Below are positions 60,313 through 64,000 of a stretch of 64,000 nt of DNA, piece by piece. Source of the stretch: Lysinibacillus pinottii (GTDB lineage: Bacteria; Bacillota; Bacilli; Bacillales_A; Planococcaceae); NCBI RefSeq assembly GCF_024753545.1, contig NZ_JANTOO010000015.1, positions 1 to 64,000 of the forward strand, in the 5' to 3' direction. The translations under genes and the position numbers were made by a program. The first letter of the stretch is position 1, and every line of letters starts with the position of its first letter. Below the pieces are notes generated by a model. The model did not search any database. It was not told the origin of the DNA and saw nothing but the letters and a program-made list of their open reading frames with translations.

Positions 60313-60981
60313 GTGAAATATTTGTTAGAAGAGATAGCAAAAATAAAAATTGGGAAGGTGGTCACGAGTAAAAAACGTTTTGCTATGGATGGTATTCCTT
60401 ATATAACAGAAGAAGTGCTAAGGAAATTATCGTTGGAAGATAATACTAGTCTTTTACCAAAGGTTGATAGTACTTTGAAAGAACCATTTTCTTTTTCACT
60501 GGTGCCCGCTCAAAGTATCCTTCTAAATAAAATGAATTTAAAGGAAGCGTATATATATCAATGTAAAACAGATGTATGTATTAGCCATGATATCATGGCA
60601 ATCATACCGAAAGAATCGATACTAATCGGTGACTATTTATTTCATTTTATGAAATGGTATCAGAACAATAAAGAGAGATGTAATGTCTATAGTTTAATGA
60701 TTGATTTACCTTCTATAGCCATTCAGCATAATGTCGTTCAATTAATAAATGCTGTTGAACAATTATTAAAAAATAAGGGTTCACTAGTCACTGCGGTGAA
60801 TGAACTACCCAAGTATTTTGATAATATTTCCAGACAAGTAAAACAGCATTCCGACAGCTTACACGAAGGATTTGAGCAATTGAATGATCAATATATCGCT
60901 ATGCTAGACCATATTTTTAATGGTGATTTTTTGAATGATTTTCAAGAGTATCATGTTTTTCAGAGTATATGTAGCGAATAA
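60313..60981 (+). CDS. protein resembling a single target-recognition half of HsdS
   Basis: A 222-residue protein. The order of elements resembles one half of a type I restriction specificity subunit: IAKIKIGKVV and GIPYITEEVL at the start, LVPAQSILLNK in the middle, DVCISHDIMAIIPKE, GDYLFHFMKWY, DLPSIAIQHNVVQLINAVEQLL, then a long helix (NISRQVKQHSDSLHEGFEQL). No hsdM or hsdR is in the window. It may be a lone recognition module or a new DNA-binding protein. GGAGG lies 11 bases before GTG 60313; TTG 60295 is an alternative. Identity is tentative. Confidence 0.5.
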   Translation: MKYLLEEIAKIKIGKVVTSKKRFAMDGIPYITEEVLRKLSLEDNTSLLPKVDSTLKEPFSFSLVPAQSILLNKMNLKEAYIYQCKTDVCISHDIMAIIPKESILIGDYLFHFMKWYQNNKERCNVYSLMIDLPSIAIQHNVVQLINAVEQLLKNKGSLVTAVNELPKYFDNISRQVKQHSDSLHEGFEQLNDQYIAMLDHIFNGDFLNDFQEYHVFQSICSE

Positions 60982-60984
60982 TAT

Positions 60985-61034
60985 AAAGCAGTCGGTGCGT
61001 AATGGATTTGAAAGTCCATGCACCGACTGCTTAA
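60985..61034. terminator. convergent terminator
   Basis: GCAGTCGGTGC pairs perfectly with GCACCGACTGC and an inner ATGGA with TCCAT. T runs are short on both strands. The stop of the RNase J gene overlaps its edge. Confidence 0.75.
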
Positions 61035-62701
61035 ATTTCAATAATAATGGGTAAAATCATAGGTTTCCGTTTTGTTTTTGTAAATAAATATTGACCTACA
61101 GCTTTTTTTATTTCTCGTCTTAAGACATGTATTTGCCTACTTTCTTGCTGCAATTCCATGATGATTTCTTTGGTCAGGACATTCACTTTATTTAATAGCT
61201 CCTCAAAATCTTTTGCATACACAAAGCCACGAGAAATAGTATCAGGCTCTGAAATGATAGCACCGTCTGCTTTGCTAAGGGTTAAGACAATAACCAACAT
61301 CCCATCCTCAGAAAGCTGCTTGCGATCACGCAGGACAATGCCTTCTACTTCACCTATGCCGATTCCATCCACATACGTATCCCCTGATGGGACTTTGCGT
61401 GTTTGTCGCGCCACCGCATTTTCAATATCAACAACATCTCCATTTTTCATAATAAACGTATGGCCCTTTTGAACACCAACAGCTTCAGCTAATAAACGGT
61501 GCTGATGCAACATACGGAATTCGCCATGAATAGGAATAAAAAATTGTGGTTTCATAAACGTCAGCATAAGCTTTAAGTCTTCCTGATAGCCATGTCCTGA
61601 AACATGCATTCCCGTATGACTGGAAGAACCATATATGACTTTTGCGCCAAGCTGAAATAAATGATCCACGATGCGAGAAACTCCTTTTTCATTGCCTGGA
61701 ATAGGAGACGCTGCAAGAATAACCATATCATCAGGTAAAACCTTTACTTCCCGATGATTACCATTTGCTAAACGAGCGAGTGCTGCTAACGGTTCTCCTT
61801 GACTACCTGTGCATAGTACTACAACCTCTTCAGGGGGAAGGTATTTGACTTCACGCGCATCTATTAACAGATCATCTGGAACAAATAAATACCCTCGTTC
61901 AATAGCGACATCTACAACATTTACCATGCTACGACCTAATAAAGCTAGCTTTCGATTAGCGGCAATGGTTGCATGCACAATTTGTTGAATACGATTAACA
62001 TTTGAGGCAAAGGTTGAGATGATAATTTTACGCTCAGCATGGAAAAAGGCCTCCTCAATATGATGCCCAACAAGTTGCTCTGAGGGGGTTAAGCCTGGCC
62101 GTTCAGCATTTGTACTTTCTGATATTAGAACGAGCACTCCTTTTGATCCGATTTCCGCCATTTTATGAATGTCTGCGAATTGGTTATTCACAGGTGTTAA
62201 GTCGAATTTGAAATCGCCAGTATGCACTACATTTCCTTCAGGAGTGGCAAGGACGATTCCTAAGCAATCGGGTATGCTATGGTTAGTTCTAAAGAAGCTT
62301 ACATCAATTTCTCCTAAATGAAGTGCTGAATCAGCATGAATTTCAATTAAATCCGTCTCTCTGAGCAGCTTATGTTCTTTTAGCTTCAATTCGATCAGCC
62401 CTAAAGTAAAGCGAGTAGCATAAACAGGAACGTTTAATTTTTTTAATAGATATGGAATACCACCAATGTGATCTTCATGTCCATGCGTCACAATTAAAGC
62501 CTTAACTTTTTCTTTATTTTCAAGCAAGTAGGTAATATCAGGAATTATTAAATCAATACCGAGCAAGGTCTCATCTGGAAATTTCGCTCCGCAATCAATA
62601 AGAATCATATCATCTGCATATTGAACTACATACATATTCTTGCCAATTTCATTAATGCCACCTAAGGCAAAAATTGATAATAACTGTTTCTTTGTGGACA
62701 A
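61031..62701 (-). CDS. RNase J family ribonuclease (additional paralogue)
   Basis: A 556-residue metallo-beta-lactamase/beta-CASP nuclease. The zinc motif HGHEDH is complete at residues 73-78, as in active RNase J1; B. subtilis RNase J2 has this motif altered. Other blocks are FFRTNHSIPD, VHTGDFKFD, ISESTNAERPG, the beta-CASP FASNVNRIQQ and SGHGYQEDLK, and a C-terminal domain ending KTKRKPMILPI. The start is TTG behind AGGAGGG. It is not next to rpoY or defA-type genes where rnjA is usually found, so it may be an additional paralogue. Confidence 0.9.
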   Translation of the reverse strand: MSTKKQLLSIFALGGINEIGKNMYVVQYADDMILIDCGAKFPDETLLGIDLIIPDITYLLENKEKVKALIVTHGHEDHIGGIPYLLKKLNVPVYATRFTLGLIELKLKEHKLLRETDLIEIHADSALHLGEIDVSFFRTNHSIPDCLGIVLATPEGNVVHTGDFKFDLTPVNNQFADIHKMAEIGSKGVLVLISESTNAERPGLTPSEQLVGHHIEEAFFHAERKIIISTFASNVNRIQQIVHATIAANRKLALLGRSMVNVVDVAIERGYLFVPDDLLIDAREVKYLPPEEVVVLCTGSQGEPLAALARLANGNHREVKVLPDDMVILAASPIPGNEKGVSRIVDHLFQLGAKVIYGSSSHTGMHVSGHGYQEDLKLMLTFMKPQFFIPIHGEFRMLHQHRLLAEAVGVQKGHTFIMKNGDVVDIENAVARQTRKVPSGDTYVDGIGIGEVEGIVLRDRKQLSEDGMLVIVLTLSKADGAIISEPDTISRGFVYAKDFEELLNKVNVLTKEIIMELQQESRQIHVLRREIKKAVGQYLFTKTKRKPMILPIIIEI

Positions 62702-62910
62702 AATACTCCCTCCTAAAGTTGTAATTCCATCTAATAATTACTTTAGCCATTGGTAGTATAGCTATTAGTGTTTCATCCTATACAACAAGGATTATGATGA
62801 ATCCAAGACTACTATTTGTATTTCATGATGAATAGAATGGAGGAGACATAAACTGGGTGCGTTAGTGTCAAGCTTCTTCCAAAGTTCAGAAAAATAAAGG
62901 AGGTTTAACT

Positions 62911-63675
62911 TTGTCTGATTTTGTGCAACATGCAATTTTCGAGCATAGGTTTTGGCTAGAAATCATGCAAAATCATGCGCAATTTATTCATGATGCATTA
63001 TATCCCTCTGAACAGGATGACATTCAAAGGGCAAATAGTTTTATCCAGCAATTCTCTCGGCTCCTCACCTATGTGTCGTCTATTGATGCTACCAATGCCG
63101 TCGCTTTCACGATAACTGTCGATGACAATGTCGAGCAGTTTAAACAATTTAAACTCCATCTACTGAGACATCAATTGTCAGGAGATATTGGTATTCATTT
63201 AACACCAACATTTGTCAATCATATGGTGAATGAGCTTGAGGAATATCAAAATGTACTTAGTTATTTGAGAAAAGGCGAAGTGCCACCCATATTTCATGAG
63301 CTTCATCACCATTTAATTTGGTTATTGGATGCCTCAGGACATGCAGGTATTATTCAGGATAATTTAGATGGGGTCGAAAAAAGATTGAAGCAAAAGAGTC
63401 ATGAGTTTGCCAAACACTTTGAACAATTTTATTTAAAAGCAGTAGAATTAACAGGTTATTTACGAACTAATATGCATTCCTTTCCTGCTTTAAGCCGATT
63501 TAATAAAGATGTTGAGCTGGAAATGACATTATTCAAAACATTTTTAAAGGAGTTAGAAGAGATGGAATTGAGTGCAGAGGTTTTAGGTACATTTACTGCA
63601 CCTATGGCGGATCATATGTGGCGTGAAGAGCAATACTATTTAATGAAGCTTGTACAGTCAAGAGGGGAAGGATAA
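62911..63675 (+). CDS. DUF2935 family helical protein
   Basis: A 254-residue all-helical protein made of two similar four-helix units. The starts FEHRFWLEIMQNHAQFI (residue 10) and FYLKAVELTGYL align with the hemerythrin/ferritin-like pattern of DUF2935. Glu and His that could bind metal are FEHRFW, NELEEYQ, HHHLIWLLDASGHAG, and HMWREEQYY at the end. The function is unknown; the related proteins are often called metal-binding. The start is TTG, seven to eight bases after AAAGGAGG. Divergent from the RNase J gene. Confidence 0.85.
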   Translation: MSDFVQHAIFEHRFWLEIMQNHAQFIHDALYPSEQDDIQRANSFIQQFSRLLTYVSSIDATNAVAFTITVDDNVEQFKQFKLHLLRHQLSGDIGIHLTPTFVNHMVNELEEYQNVLSYLRKGEVPPIFHELHHHLIWLLDASGHAGIIQDNLDGVEKRLKQKSHEFAKHFEQFYLKAVELTGYLRTNMHSFPALSRFNKDVELEMTLFKTFLKELEEMELSAEVLGTFTAPMADHMWREEQYYLMKLVQSRGEG

Positions 63676-63685
63676 ATGAATCGAG

Positions 63686-63716
63686 AGGCTATCCCAATAG
63701 ATAGCCTTATTTATTA
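63686..63716. terminator. weak convergent terminator
   Basis: AGGCTATC pairs with GATAGCCT around six bases, followed by TATTTATT. It lies between two converging genes. Confidence 0.45.
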
Positions 63717-64000
63717 TGGATGAATCACTACTTCAGTCCCTATTGGAACAATACTGGCCAGTTCTTCAACATCTGGATTTTGCATTCGGATACATCCATG
63801 AGAAACAGCATGCCCAATGGAGCTAGGATCATTCGTGCCATGAATGCCATAGTGTTCCTTTGATAAACTCATCCACATAGTTCCAAATGGGCCGCCTGGA
63901 TTTGGGTCTTTGTTAATAATAATAAAGCTGCCGACAGGTGTTTCGTGGAGCATACGTCCAACTGCTATTGGATATTGCTTTTGTAGGATACTATTTCTAT
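63714..64000 (-). CDS. L,D-transpeptidase (YkuD family), C-terminal part
   Basis: The reading frame is open from 63714 to the window edge, so the N-terminus is missing. The 95 visible residues contain YPIAVGRMLHETPVGSF, GGPFGTMWMSL, YGIHGTN and the catalytic SHGCIRM, whose Cys forms the acyl-enzyme. YkuD enzymes make 3-3 cross-links in peptidoglycan or attach proteins to it; in Bacillus YkuD is found in spores. The frame continues upstream of the ATG at 63953, which is thus not the start. Confidence 0.9.
   Translation of the reverse strand, partial: RNSILQKQYPIAVGRMLHETPVGSFIIINKDPNPGGPFGTMWMSLSKEHYGIHGTNDPSSIGHAVSHGCIRMQNPDVEELASIVPIGTEVVIHP

Noticed and set aside
1..64000. CRISPR arrays, prophage, insertion sequences or tRNA genes
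   Set aside because: No direct-repeat arrays, integrase, transposase, terminal inverted repeats or cloverleaf sequences were recognised.

Overview
The window is chromosomal core DNA of a low-GC, endospore-forming Gram-positive rod, most likely Lysinibacillus or a close relative in the Bacillaceae/Planococcaceae. The evidence is AT-rich coding sequence with strong AGGAGG-type ribosome sites, sporulation genes (alpha/beta SASP, prkA-yhbH-spoVR, a LytH-like peptidase), and gene order shared with Bacillus subtilis (yebG-like, the purine operon, yerA-yerB-yerC, pcrB-pcrA-ligA-camS, gatCAB, dgkB, an rlmCD-type gene). No prophage, insertion sequence, CRISPR array or tRNA was seen.

Layout. 1-402: end of an rRNA operon (23S 3' end, spacer, 5S, terminator). 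521-1134: two small genes. 1144-14533: PurR boxes, promoter, guanine riboswitch and the twelve-gene operon purEKBCSQLFMNHD, which makes IMP from PRPP, with three unexplained hairpins between genes. 14640-24820: a small membrane protein, a YerA-type amidohydrolase, YerB, YerC, PcrB, then replication/repair genes pcrA and ligA, and the lipoprotein CamS. 25026-29941: gatCAB for transamidation of mischarged tRNA, a thioredoxin-like protein and dgkB. 30186-32909: a cytochrome bd oxidase operon (cydA, cydB, the 40-residue cydS) preceded by a terminator-like hairpin and a previously uncalled 33-residue membrane peptide. 33007-35453: two RNA-modification enzymes. 35503-40498: the glycerol regulon glpD, glpP, glpF, glpK, with terminators in the glpD and glpF leaders that fit GlpP antitermination.

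The second half is more accessory. 40862-42229 is an unusual protein with a YceG-like N-terminal part and a trypsin-like C-terminal protease. 42247-43739 is an MFS transporter whose leader holds two tandem PyrR-binding loops, the first inside a complete attenuator; this predicts a pyrimidine-linked substrate. 43817-45120 holds a spore protein, a DUF1456 protein and a small membrane protein behind an operator-like set of repeats. 45184-49458 is an operon under a cyclic-di-GMP-I riboswitch: chemoreceptor, short-chain dehydrogenase and sodium:solute symporter. A second chemoreceptor and a LytH-like peptidase follow on the minus strand.

53408-58197 is the sporulation cluster prkA-yhbH-spoVR. prkA appears to start at an ATT codon downstream of a sigma-E-like promoter. 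The last 6 kb hold an Asn/Gly-rich protein, a radical SAM protein, an XRE regulator divergent from a protein resembling half of a type I restriction specificity subunit with a perfect operator-like palindrome between them, a lone RNase J paralogue, a DUF2935 protein, and the C-terminal part of an L,D-transpeptidase cut by the window edge.
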